Shown here one piece after another: positions 39,400 through 46,698 of a stretch of DNA of 64,000 bases. The stretch covers positions 1 to 64,000 of the forward strand of contig JAGLGN010000021.1 in NCBI GenBank assembly GCA_023144005.1. Reading direction: 5' to 3'. The position numbers and the translations under genes are program-made. This DNA is from a bacterium (lineage in GTDB: Bacteria; AUK180). Under the pieces are notes generated by a model. It saw only the letters and a list, made by a program, of their open reading frames with translations. It did no database searches and was not told the DNA's origin. The number at the start of each line of letters is the position of its first letter. Position 1 is the first letter of the stretch.

Positions 39400-39856
39400 G
39401 AAATTCAATCTCCATTATTTTCTTCGCATTACTTTTAATACTGTCTTCTACCTCGGAAGTGCATTCATCACTGAAAGTAACATTATCCGTTATCTCAATT
39501 GCGTAAATGGTTATCTTCTCCGGCATTTTTCCAAGATATCTCTTTCCAAGTTCGAGCGCCGTAGGAAAATTCAGATTGTGAAATGTTGAAATATTCACCG
39601 CCTTGGATAATTCCTCCATCGGTATCTCGAGCAATGTACCCGGGGGATGTTCTCCGGTCTTCACCGAATCGATGATGATCACACGATCATAGCCCTCCAT
39701 GCAATCTACCAGTTCCATCCCCGAGGTACTCGCCACCTCTGTATCGACATCAGGATACAGCTCTTTTATTTCTTCTGTGATCCTTATGCCTACAGCATCG
39801 TCGGATAGTATCGGATTTCCGATCCCGAGAATAAGCGTGGAGCCCTTAGCGTTCAT
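39392..39856 (-). CDS. hydrogenase maturation endopeptidase
   Basis: A 154-residue protease of the HyaD/HybD/HoxW family that cleaves the C-terminal peptide of the hydrogenase large subunit after nickel insertion. The N-terminal LILGIGNPILSDDAVGIR is the family signature, with Asp where HybD uses a glutamate nickel ligand; a second acidic residue is in IIDSVKTGE and a histidine in TFHNLNFP. Its probable substrate is the large subunit encoded three genes downstream. It is the first gene after a 274-bp repeat-filled gap following malic enzyme, so it may start a new transcript. Confidence 0.9.
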   Translation of the reverse strand: MNAKGSTLILGIGNPILSDDAVGIRITEEIKELYPDVDTEVASTSGMELVDCMEGYDRVIIIDSVKTGEHPPGTLLEIPMEELSKAVNISTFHNLNFPTALELGKRYLGKMPEKITIYAIEITDNVTFSDECTSEVEDSIKSNAKKIMEIEFHA

Positions 39857-39870
39857 AGTGCTCCCCGCAA

Positions 39871-39915
39871 AGGTTCCAAGTTCGCAGGTTCCAAGTTCAC
39901 AGGTTCCAAGTTCAC
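39871..39915 (+). repeat. three tandem 15-bp repeats
   Basis: AGGTTCCAAGTTC followed by GC or AC is repeated three times without gaps (39871-39885, 39886-39900, 39901-39915), followed by a partial unit. It sits about 15 bp upstream of the protease gene, close enough to affect its expression. The unit resembles GGTTCCAAGTT in the repeat at 59184-59240. Confidence 0.8.
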
Positions 39916-39987
39916 AAGTTGAGAAATATGTTTCGAGATAAGAATTTCTTGGTGTTCAATCTTATAATTCTTCATTCTTCACTTCTC

Positions 39988-40133
39988 AACTAACCTCTAA
40001 CCTCCAGCCTCTAACCTCTATCTTCTCGTTCTTCAATTCCTAGTTAACCTATTATTCACTATCAATTCCTTTTATTCCCATCTCCAATTCTTCATCCTTC
40101 ATTTCCAAACTAACCTCTAACCTCCAACCTCTA
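39988..40133 (-). repeat. polypurine tract with AGAGGTT repeats
   Basis: On the gene strand the DNA is almost entirely A and G, with two AGAGGTTAGAGG-type clusters at 39988-40020 and 40108-40133 and GAAGAATGAAG-type units between. The downstream cluster includes the stop codon of malic enzyme. No promoter or terminator could be distinguished inside the tract. Confidence 0.65.
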
Positions 40134-41483
40134 TTCTTCTGTGTACTCCGGGATTATCTTTTCTCTCATTGCCACATCAACAAGCTTTCTGGCTCTTTCT
40201 ATTTTTTCTTTCGCGCTCTTTCTAAGCTCATCTTCCGTCAGTGTCCGCCTTGCTGTACCGTCCTTCATCGCCTTCATTCCGCATGCGACGGCTACTTCAA
40301 TAGCGGCTTCGACATCATCCATTGTCGGAAGGATATAATCCTCGCTGATGCCTTTTTTCACAGCGCTGTTCGCAAGTGATTCCGCTGCAGCAACACACAT
40401 ACTATCTGTAATTGTATTGGCCCATACATCAAGAACACCACGGAATATCGCGGGGAAGCCGACTGAGTTATTCACTTGATTCGGGAAATCGCTTCTGCCT
40501 GTGGATACTACTCTCGCGCCTGCTTCTTTCGCTTCCCACGGCCATATTTCAGGTATCGGATTGGCACATGCGAATACAATAGAATCATCCGCCATTGAGC
40601 TTACCCATTCCGGCTTTATCGTGCCCGGCCCCGGCTTTGAAAGTCCTATTACCACATCCGCGCCCTTCATGGCTTCCGCAATTCCGCCTGAAAGCTGAGC
40701 TTCATTCGTCGTCAAACATCTGTCCCACTTTTCCTTTGAATAGTCTGTATTCAGATCCTCTCTGCTTTTGTTCAATATTCCTTTGCTGTCGACCATGACG
40801 CATTTCTTGGGGTCCACGCCCGCAAGGAAAATGATCCTTGAAATACAGATATTGGCGGCGCCGGCGCCGATCAACGCTATTTTGACATCACCGATCTTCT
40901 TCCCAACGACCTTGAGGGCATTGATAAGTCCGGCAAGCGTTACCGTAGCGGTCCCCTGCTGATCATCGTGCCATACAGGAATATTCATCTCATTTCTGCA
41001 TCTTTCGAGTATCTCAAAACACTTGGGCTGTGAGAAATCCTCAAGGTTGATCCCGCCGAAGGTCGGCTCAAGGGCTTTTACGATCTCAACTATCTTATCA
41101 GGGTCATGTTCATTGATGCATATCGGGAAAGCATCGACACCGCCCAGATACTTAAATAACAACGCCTTGCCTTCCATTACGGGCAGGCCGGCTTCCGGGC
41201 CGATATCGCCGAGTCCGAGAACACGCGATCCGTCACTGACAACAGCGACAAAATTGCCCTTATTCGTATGTTCGTAAACTTTCTCAGGATTCTCATGAAT
41301 ATCACGGCACGGCGCGGCAACGCCGGGTGTGTACCATATAGCGAAATCGTTGAAGTCCCTTACACAAGATTTTAATGTGACCTCAACTTTTCCTTTGAAA
41401 AAGGGATGCATCTTCATCGCATCCTTAGCGGGCTTTTTTGCTTTTGCAAGAAGCTTTTCAACATCTACTTTTTTATCGTTCAT
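40131..41483 (-). CDS. malic enzyme (malate dehydrogenase, decarboxylating)
   Basis: Interconverts malate and pyruvate plus CO2 with NAD(P). The 450-residue protein matches the short bacterial malic enzymes (as in MaeB without the phosphotransacetylase tail). Visible are FAIWYTPGVAAPCRDI with the catalytic tyrosine, the metal and substrate segment WHDDQQGTATVTLAG, the Rossmann motif IGAGAANICI and FACANPIPEIWP. It is 22 bp downstream of frdA in the same run as fumarase, so it connects the C4 acids to pyruvate and anabolism. Its stop codon lies within an AGAGGTT-type repeat. Confidence 0.93.
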   Translation of the reverse strand: MNDKKVDVEKLLAKAKKPAKDAMKMHPFFKGKVEVTLKSCVRDFNDFAIWYTPGVAAPCRDIHENPEKVYEHTNKGNFVAVVSDGSRVLGLGDIGPEAGLPVMEGKALLFKYLGGVDAFPICINEHDPDKIVEIVKALEPTFGGINLEDFSQPKCFEILERCRNEMNIPVWHDDQQGTATVTLAGLINALKVVGKKIGDVKIALIGAGAANICISRIIFLAGVDPKKCVMVDSKGILNKSREDLNTDYSKEKWDRCLTTNEAQLSGGIAEAMKGADVVIGLSKPGPGTIKPEWVSSMADDSIVFACANPIPEIWPWEAKEAGARVVSTGRSDFPNQVNNSVGFPAIFRGVLDVWANTITDSMCVAAAESLANSAVKKGISEDYILPTMDDVEAAIEVAVACGMKAMKDGTARRTLTEDELRKSAKEKIERARKLVDVAMREKIIPEYTEE

Positions 41484-41505
41484 TATTATCTCCTATCAAA
41501 CCATT

Positions 41506-43182
41506 TCAGTTAAAAATATCCAGCATTCTCTCGAGAGCTTCTTTACCTCTGTAATCGGGAAGTACCATCGGGGCCTTTCTATTTGTCTTGATCTTCGCGT
41601 CCTTTAAGAGCTTTTCATATCTTTCAAGGTGTTTGAATGAGAGTTTCCCCGCTGTCTTGTTCTTTTTAAGGTATTTCGCCGCTGTACGGCCTGAAATACG
41701 GCCGAACACTATACAATCAAGGGTAGAGTTACCCATAAGCCTGTTTTTTCCGTGAACGCCGCCTGAGACCTCTCCGGCAACGAACAAGCCGTCAATGCTG
41801 CTATTTGCAAGAGGATCCGTCTCGATACCACCGTTTTGATAATGGAGTGTAGGGAAAACCAGCACAGGATCTTTTACCATATCCACGCCGAATCTTTCGA
41901 ACATTCTGACCATGCCGGGAAATGAATCTTTAATGGTTCCCTTGCCGTTGATAACGTCGATCAACGGTGTGTCAAGCCAGACACCCTGCATTCCTGTCGG
42001 GGTCGGGACGCCTTTATTCTTTACATAACATTCCTTGATAAGAGCGGAAGCCTCGACATCTCTTGGTTCCAGCGGATAAACAAATGCCTCACCGTCAACA
42101 TTTACCGGCTGAGCTCCCATTGACCTCAGTTTCTCTGTAAGAAGAAGTCCGATGATCTGCTGAGGGTATGCGGCTCCGGTCGGATGGTACTGAACTGTAT
42201 CCAGATCTCTCAATTTCGCGCCGGCTCTGTATGCGAGCACAACGCCGTCATTTGTAGCACCATAGTGATTTGTGGTCGGAAAGCCCCTGACATGAAGCCG
42301 GCCGAATCCGCCGGTCGCCATAATAGTGGCTTTTGCTCTGATAACCTTATAATCCCCTGTTTCCATCTCCCATATCACAGCTCCGGTCACTTTTTTCGTA
42401 GTCGGGTCAGTAAGAAGCTCGATCACAGGACAATATTCCAGCGTAGGGATCTCCCTGTTGCGGAATTCATCCCTCAATACTCTTACTTCCTCCATTCCGG
42501 TATAATCCTTACATGCATGCATCCTCTTTCTGGAGGTTCCGCCGCCGGCAAGACGGACGAAATCACCGTCTTCTGTACGGTCAAAAAGTACACCGAGGTC
42601 GACCAGCCACTTCAATGAGTGGGGAGCTTCTTCAATGAGAGCTTTCAGAACTTCAGGTTTATTCGTAAAATGTCCGCCGCCGAAGGCATCGAGATAATGG
42701 ATCGGAGGTGAATCTTCGGGCGCATCAGCGACCTGAGTGCCTCCCTGGGCCATGATCGAATTGGAATCGCCGTGGCGTAATTTGTTCACCAGCAGTATCT
42801 TATCTGTTTTCACTCCGCCGTCATTGGCTAATAGAGCGGCCGCCGTGCCGGCAAGTCCACCGCCGATAATAAGAAGGTCAACATCGTGATCGATCTTTTT
42901 CAGATTTATTTTTTTTGGATCTACCAGCGGATGCGCTTCGATAAGGTCAGCTACTTCATTCGGGGCGATGTTTCCCTTGTTCAGACCAAGGCCGATCTTC
43001 CTTTTTCCACCGGGCCGGAAATCGGGATGGCATTGATTCAGAACCTCTTCCCTTTCTTTCAGCGACATGCCTTCAAGTACCTTGCCTGCCCTCTTTTTTC
43101 TGGTGGCTTCCACTTTCTTGATAGAGTTCCTCATATCCTGAGGGTATCCCCCGATAAGTTTATATTCGGTTTTCGTGCTCAT
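41506..43182 (-). CDS. frdA: fumarate reductase flavoprotein subunit, soluble type
   Basis: A 558-residue flavoprotein of the fumarate reductase/succinate dehydrogenase family. An N-terminal extension of about 95 residues precedes the FAD motif IIGGGLAG (105-112). Active-site residues are kept: YHPTG, the arginine of PRDV, the histidine of TLHYQNGGIETD and the arginine of NRLMGNS. The histidine that binds FAD covalently in quinone-linked enzymes (SHT.xAQGG) is Asn141 here (SNSIMAQGG), so the flavin should be non-covalent, as in soluble fumarate reductases. Overlaps frdB by an ATGA junction. No membrane anchor subunit is encoded, and hdrB/hdrC are adjacent, pointing to a cytoplasmic enzyme fed by Hdr modules. 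L-aspartate oxidase is unlikely given the FrdB partner. Confidence 0.9.
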   Translation of the reverse strand: MSTKTEYKLIGGYPQDMRNSIKKVEATRKKRAGKVLEGMSLKEREEVLNQCHPDFRPGGKRKIGLGLNKGNIAPNEVADLIEAHPLVDPKKINLKKIDHDVDLLIIGGGLAGTAAALLANDGGVKTDKILLVNKLRHGDSNSIMAQGGTQVADAPEDSPPIHYLDAFGGGHFTNKPEVLKALIEEAPHSLKWLVDLGVLFDRTEDGDFVRLAGGGTSRKRMHACKDYTGMEEVRVLRDEFRNREIPTLEYCPVIELLTDPTTKKVTGAVIWEMETGDYKVIRAKATIMATGGFGRLHVRGFPTTNHYGATNDGVVLAYRAGAKLRDLDTVQYHPTGAAYPQQIIGLLLTEKLRSMGAQPVNVDGEAFVYPLEPRDVEASALIKECYVKNKGVPTPTGMQGVWLDTPLIDVINGKGTIKDSFPGMVRMFERFGVDMVKDPVLVFPTLHYQNGGIETDPLANSSIDGLFVAGEVSGGVHGKNRLMGNSTLDCIVFGRISGRTAAKYLKKNKTAGKLSFKHLERYEKLLKDAKIKTNRKAPMVLPDYRGKEALERMLDIFN

Positions 43183-43958
43183 TTCTTACCCCCTTTGAGA
43201 AATTTGGCTTTAGTAGCCTGTTGTTTCTTATAGGCTTCCTTGGATTGCTTCATATTCAGACCCAGAAGATTCTTGAAGTCCTTTTTGTATTCGCCTTTCT
43301 CTGTGGCTTTAACAACTTTTTTCAATGCTTTGTTCTCAGGGAAACCATTTCTGCCGTACATAACCCTGCCGAATTGCGAGACATTGTACTGAACGATCTC
43401 AGCCGGGCATCTCAGAGCGCACATTCCGCATTGTATACAGTCAAAAGACAGCTCTGCCACCCTCTGAAAATCCCCTCTTAATGCAGCTTGGACATAATCC
43501 ATTACTTCCAGGTCCTGGGGACATGCTTTTGTACAGGTATTACAGGAGACGCATCTCGCAATTTCAGGAAAATATTTCAGGAATGAATTTCCTTCATACG
43601 GTTCCTTGGTAACACTGTAAATCGGTTTTTCAGCCGGTGAGAACGGAAGTTGAACCAGATACATCCCGCATTCAACCCTTGTCTGACAAGCCATTGCGGT
43701 CTGAAGTTTGTATTCCCCCTTCATCCTGTAGATGGTCGAACACGCGCCGCAGAAGCCTGCACGGCACCCGCAGGAATGAATAAACCGGTATCCCGCATAC
43801 TCCATCGCCTGCATTATCGTCAGATCGGCCGGAACCTCATAAACCTTTCCCATGATGTAGATCTTTGCCCAGTGTTTGACATCCTTGGGATCAATCCCCT
43901 TTGTAACGGACTGATTTGCATGGGCGATCTTTTCCATGATGTTCTTTTCTTTCGCCAT
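43179..43958 (-). CDS. frdB: fumarate reductase iron-sulfur subunit
   Basis: A 259-residue electron-transfer subunit. The N-terminal plant-ferredoxin-like domain has C65, C70, C73 and C91 for a [2Fe-2S] cluster. The C-terminal domain has two complete CxxCxxCxxxCP sets (C136-C146 and C174-C184), so two [4Fe-4S] clusters are expected, whereas quinone-linked SdhB proteins carry one [4Fe-4S] and one [3Fe-4S]. This organisation resembles the N-terminal part of TfrB of the methanogen thiol:fumarate reductase. The C-terminus is rich in Lys with no membrane helix. It is 12 bp downstream of hdrB. Confidence 0.92.
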   Translation of the reverse strand: MAKEKNIMEKIAHANQSVTKGIDPKDVKHWAKIYIMGKVYEVPADLTIMQAMEYAGYRFIHSCGCRAGFCGACSTIYRMKGEYKLQTAMACQTRVECGMYLVQLPFSPAEKPIYSVTKEPYEGNSFLKYFPEIARCVSCNTCTKACPQDLEVMDYVQAALRGDFQRVAELSFDCIQCGMCALRCPAEIVQYNVSQFGRVMYGRNGFPENKALKKVVKATEKGEYKKDFKNLLGLNMKQSKEAYKKQQATKAKFLKGGKK

Positions 43959-43970
43959 GTGGTATCTCCT

Positions 43971-44861
43971 TTATATCTTCTTTTTCTTTAAAAGCGGCCT
44001 GGGATCGGTGAAGTTAAGGTCAAAATTGTTAACATCCTTCTTCAAACCGAAAGCAAGGGCCGTCAGCTGTGTAAAATAGAAAACCGGCATCCGTTCAAAA
44101 TCCGGATGTTCCAATTTTATTTCTTTTTGCCTGTCATCAAGGTTGAATGCGCAAAGCGGACAGCTTGTTACAAGAGCTTCAGCGCCTCGTTTGCGGGCAC
44201 TTTCAATTATCTCATAACCAAGCCGCACAACGGTTTTGGGATTACGGACTGTCTGATATGACCCGCAACACATTGATTTCTTCGGACTGTCGATGACATC
44301 GACCCCGATGGCGTTCAAAAGGTCTTCCATGATCGTAGGAACTTCCGGATCATCCAATGCGACCTCCTTCGGCCTCAAAAGCGTACAGCCGTAATATGGA
44401 GACACTTTCAATTTACCGAGGCTCTTTTTCACCTTGGATTTGATCTCGTCAAATCCCATTTCCCTGATGAGCTCCAATAGATGAACGACCGTTACACCGC
44501 CTTTGTAATCCTCTTCCCTGTCCATGAAATTATTTATCTTGTCAAGGTCATCAGGCCGCTCCTGCATCACATTGCTTACGCTTTTCAAGGTATTATAACA
44601 CATCGAACAAAGGGTCAGAAGACGGTAATCGTCTACTTCGCCTCTTTCATTCATTTCCTGAACACGGATAAAGTTACGCACCGATGCTATATGATGTATC
44701 AGATCATCTTGAGTGAGTGATGTAACCGTTCCGCAGCAATTCCACCGGTCAATCTCCAATAGCTTCAAGCCAAGGACCTTCGCGGTGGCGATAGCGGAAT
44801 CTTCAAAATTCTTTCCCGTGGTCTTCAAAGTGCAGCCCGGGTAATATGGTATCTTCTTCAT
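43971..44861 (-). CDS. hdrB: heterodisulfide reductase subunit B-like protein
   Basis: A 296-residue protein with two full CCG domains: Cys10, Cys42-Cys43, Cys85 and Cys88, then Cys159, Cys198-Cys199, Cys234 and Cys237. In HdrB of methanogens these ligate two non-cubane [4Fe-4S] clusters that cleave the heterodisulfide; in SdhE and in the C-terminal part of TfrB a similar domain is tied to fumarate reductase or succinate dehydrogenase. Here it lies between hdrC and frdB, so it could link HdrC/HdrA to FrdAB or reduce a disulfide of its own. Spacing to both neighbours is under 15 bp. Confidence 0.9.
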   Translation of the reverse strand: MKKIPYYPGCTLKTTGKNFEDSAIATAKVLGLKLLEIDRWNCCGTVTSLTQDDLIHHIASVRNFIRVQEMNERGEVDDYRLLTLCSMCYNTLKSVSNVMQERPDDLDKINNFMDREEDYKGGVTVVHLLELIREMGFDEIKSKVKKSLGKLKVSPYYGCTLLRPKEVALDDPEVPTIMEDLLNAIGVDVIDSPKKSMCCGSYQTVRNPKTVVRLGYEIIESARKRGAEALVTSCPLCAFNLDDRQKEIKLEHPDFERMPVFYFTQLTALAFGLKKDVNNFDLNFTDPRPLLKKKKI

Positions 44862-44864
44862 ATG

Positions 44865-45272
44865 CTATCCTGTAAACTTTCTAAATGCGCTAACAATAGC
44901 TATTTGAGGCAATCTGCGCATCTCTTTCTCAGAGATATCACGGATATCCATGTAATCTATCGCTTTGCGCAGCGTCATCTGCCGCAGAGATTCGCATATC
45001 TTCGAGGGATCCAGTCCTCTTGGACATCTCACGGTGCAGGTGAAACAGCTTGCGCAGAGCCAAATTGCTTCAAGGTCCAGAACCTCTACTTGACCGAGTT
45101 GGACCATCCTGTTTATCTGAGAAGGTGTAATGTCCATTTCTTCGGCCATGGGACAGCATCCGGAACATGTCCCGCACTGGTCGCAAAGAGTTACGACCTG
45201 GCCGCTCAGCTCATTTACTTTTTCTAAAAAAGCATTGCCTTCGTCCGTGATCTCAATTATTTTTTTACTCAT
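44865..45272 (-). CDS. hdrC: heterodisulfide reductase subunit C-like ferredoxin
   Basis: A 135-residue iron-sulfur protein with two [4Fe-4S] motifs, C30-C33-C36-C40 and C73-C76-C79-C83, and the helical C-terminal part typical of HdrC. In methanogen Hdr, HdrC passes electrons from HdrA to HdrB. It is followed by hdrB after 3 bp and preceded by mvhG. No membrane helices are present, unlike HdrE/DsrM-associated versions. Confidence 0.9.
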   Translation of the reverse strand: MSKKIIEITDEGNAFLEKVNELSGQVVTLCDQCGTCSGCCPMAEEMDITPSQINRMVQLGQVEVLDLEAIWLCASCFTCTVRCPRGLDPSKICESLRQMTLRKAIDYMDIRDISEKEMRRLPQIAIVSAFRKFTG

Positions 45273-45282
45273 ATCTTACACC

Positions 45283-46263
45283 TCAATCCGATTTCTTTCT
45301 TTTCAGAAGCGAAGATGGAAGACTGTACATATAAAAGAGCCCGCCCGGATCGACGATGCCGTCCAGAAGTATGTCCACTTCCTCTTCAGTAACGGCTTCT
45401 TCGTTCTCCATCCCAAGTATTGAAGCAATACTGGAAAGGATCTTCGCGCCGTGATCAACTACATTTCCAACAGGGCCGAAACATCCTCTACAGGGCATAT
45501 TTGCATTGATGCATCTTTCTCCGCAGCCGGAGCGTGTCGCCGGCCCGAGGCATATCAGTCCTTGTGCCAGAAAGCAGAGATCCGGATCTATCTTTATCTC
45601 ATGCGGGCGCTTGATCTCTTTCATCGTAAGTTTCTCCGGCTTTGTCTTATTCAGCCGGCAGGAATCACAAAGAGACTTCTCGGGCGCAAGCACCGAACCC
45701 TTCGGGGGAAGTTCCCCTTTCAGTATTGCGTTTATCGCCCCCATGATAAGGTCGGGTGGCGGAGCGCATCCCGGAAGATAATAATCCACATCAATAACCT
45801 GATCCAGTGTTTTTACCGTATTGTGAAATCTGGGAAGTGTTACTTCACCGGATTTGACCTTTGTTCTGGTCTGCGGTATCACGCCTTCCTTATTGTCAAC
45901 GGTATCCAGATCACGATAAAGTGTGTTCAAGATCTCCTTGCTGTTGGAAAAGTTAGCCAGGCCCGGAATTCCGCCGATATGGGCACATGCTCCGAAGGCG
46001 ACAACGAGTCCGGACTTCTTTCTGAGGAGTTCCACCATCTCGACCTGTTCGTCTGTACGGACGGCACCGTTGATAAAGCTGACCGCGATAGCACCGTCAT
46101 CCATTGCCTGAACATCTTTTTTCTTAAAATCCATGGCGACCGGCCAGAATACGATATCTACGGCATCCACCACTGTGAGGATATCTTCGGCAAGGTCGAC
46201 TACTGCTTCTTCGCATCCGCCGCAGGAAGCACACCAATAAAATGCGACTTTTGGTTTTCCCAT
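45283..46263 (-). CDS. mvhG: [NiFe] hydrogenase small subunit (MvhG-like)
   Basis: The electron-transferring small subunit. The 326-residue protein has the proximal-cluster cysteines in WCASCGGCEE (first at Cys11), GACAHIGG and LPGCAPPP, and further cysteines (CDSCRLNK and the CGERC/CRGC region) for the medial and distal clusters. There is no Tat signal, so it is cytoplasmic. Two ATGs are available; the second, at 46261-46263, has AGGAG at the normal distance and is preferred. It lies between mvhD and hdrC. The partner large subunit is encoded at 36912-38378. Confidence 0.93.
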   Translation of the reverse strand: MGKPKVAFYWCASCGGCEEAVVDLAEDILTVVDAVDIVFWPVAMDFKKKDVQAMDDGAIAVSFINGAVRTDEQVEMVELLRKKSGLVVAFGACAHIGGIPGLANFSNSKEILNTLYRDLDTVDNKEGVIPQTRTKVKSGEVTLPRFHNTVKTLDQVIDVDYYLPGCAPPPDLIMGAINAILKGELPPKGSVLAPEKSLCDSCRLNKTKPEKLTMKEIKRPHEIKIDPDLCFLAQGLICLGPATRSGCGERCINANMPCRGCFGPVGNVVDHGAKILSSIASILGMENEEAVTEEEVDILLDGIVDPGGLFYMYSLPSSLLKRKKSD

Positions 46264-46272
46264 CGTCATCTC

Positions 46273-46698
46273 CTACTCGACTTCCGTCTCAGCATAAGAT
46301 AGATCAAGCGGTCCGAGCTTTTCAATATCGTCTATCATCTTATTCACGACCTTACCGAATTTTTCGCCCTCATTGGAGGAAACCCAGTCAAGTCTCAATC
46401 TATCATCCTCAATACCGAATTGTGCAAGCATTCTTTTGAGAAGTTTGACCTTCCTCAATGTCTTATAATTGCCGTTCTTATAATGACAGTCCCCGGGGTG
46501 GCAGCCAAGTACCAGAACTCCCCAAGCGCCTTTCTTGAACGCTTCTATTATCAGTTCGGGATCTATTCTGGAGGAGCACATGGTCCTGATTATCCTGAAA
46601 TGAGGTTTTATCTGTACCTTCGCGACTCCGGCATTATCAGCTCCTGCGTATGAGCACCAATTGCAGCAGAAAACGATTATTTTCGGATCTTTTTTCAT
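46273..46698 (-). CDS. mvhD: F420-non-reducing hydrogenase iron-sulfur subunit (MvhD-like)
   Basis: A 141-residue [2Fe-2S] protein that connects the hydrogenase to HdrA in methanogens. Conserved cysteines are at 11-12, 15, 41, 66 and 71 (FCCNWCSYAGAD, TMCSSR, GCHPGDC). The frame is open for 31 codons upstream, but the ATG at 46696-46698 overlaps the hdrA stop in an ATGA junction and gives the standard N-terminus. MvhD next to HdrA is the signature of an Hdr-Mvh complex. Confidence 0.94.
   Translation of the reverse strand: MKKDPKIIVFCCNWCSYAGADNAGVAKVQIKPHFRIIRTMCSSRIDPELIIEAFKKGAWGVLVLGCHPGDCHYKNGNYKTLRKVKLLKRMLAQFGIEDDRLRLDWVSSNEGEKFGKVVNKMIDDIEKLGPLDLSYAETEVE

Noticed and set aside
39871-39915. 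CRISPR array
   Set aside because: The 15-bp units are directly adjacent with no spacers, and no cas gene is present.
41506-43958. Quinone-linked succinate dehydrogenase or fumarate reductase
   Set aside because: There are no anchor subunits, the covalent-FAD histidine is replaced by Asn and both FrdB C-terminal clusters have full four-cysteine motifs.
45451-46302. Long plus-strand frames antisense to real genes, such as 283 codons opposite mvhG, and 60315-61175 on the minus strand
   Set aside because: They mirror well-supported genes with clear motifs and ribosome sites; codon bias explains the open frames.
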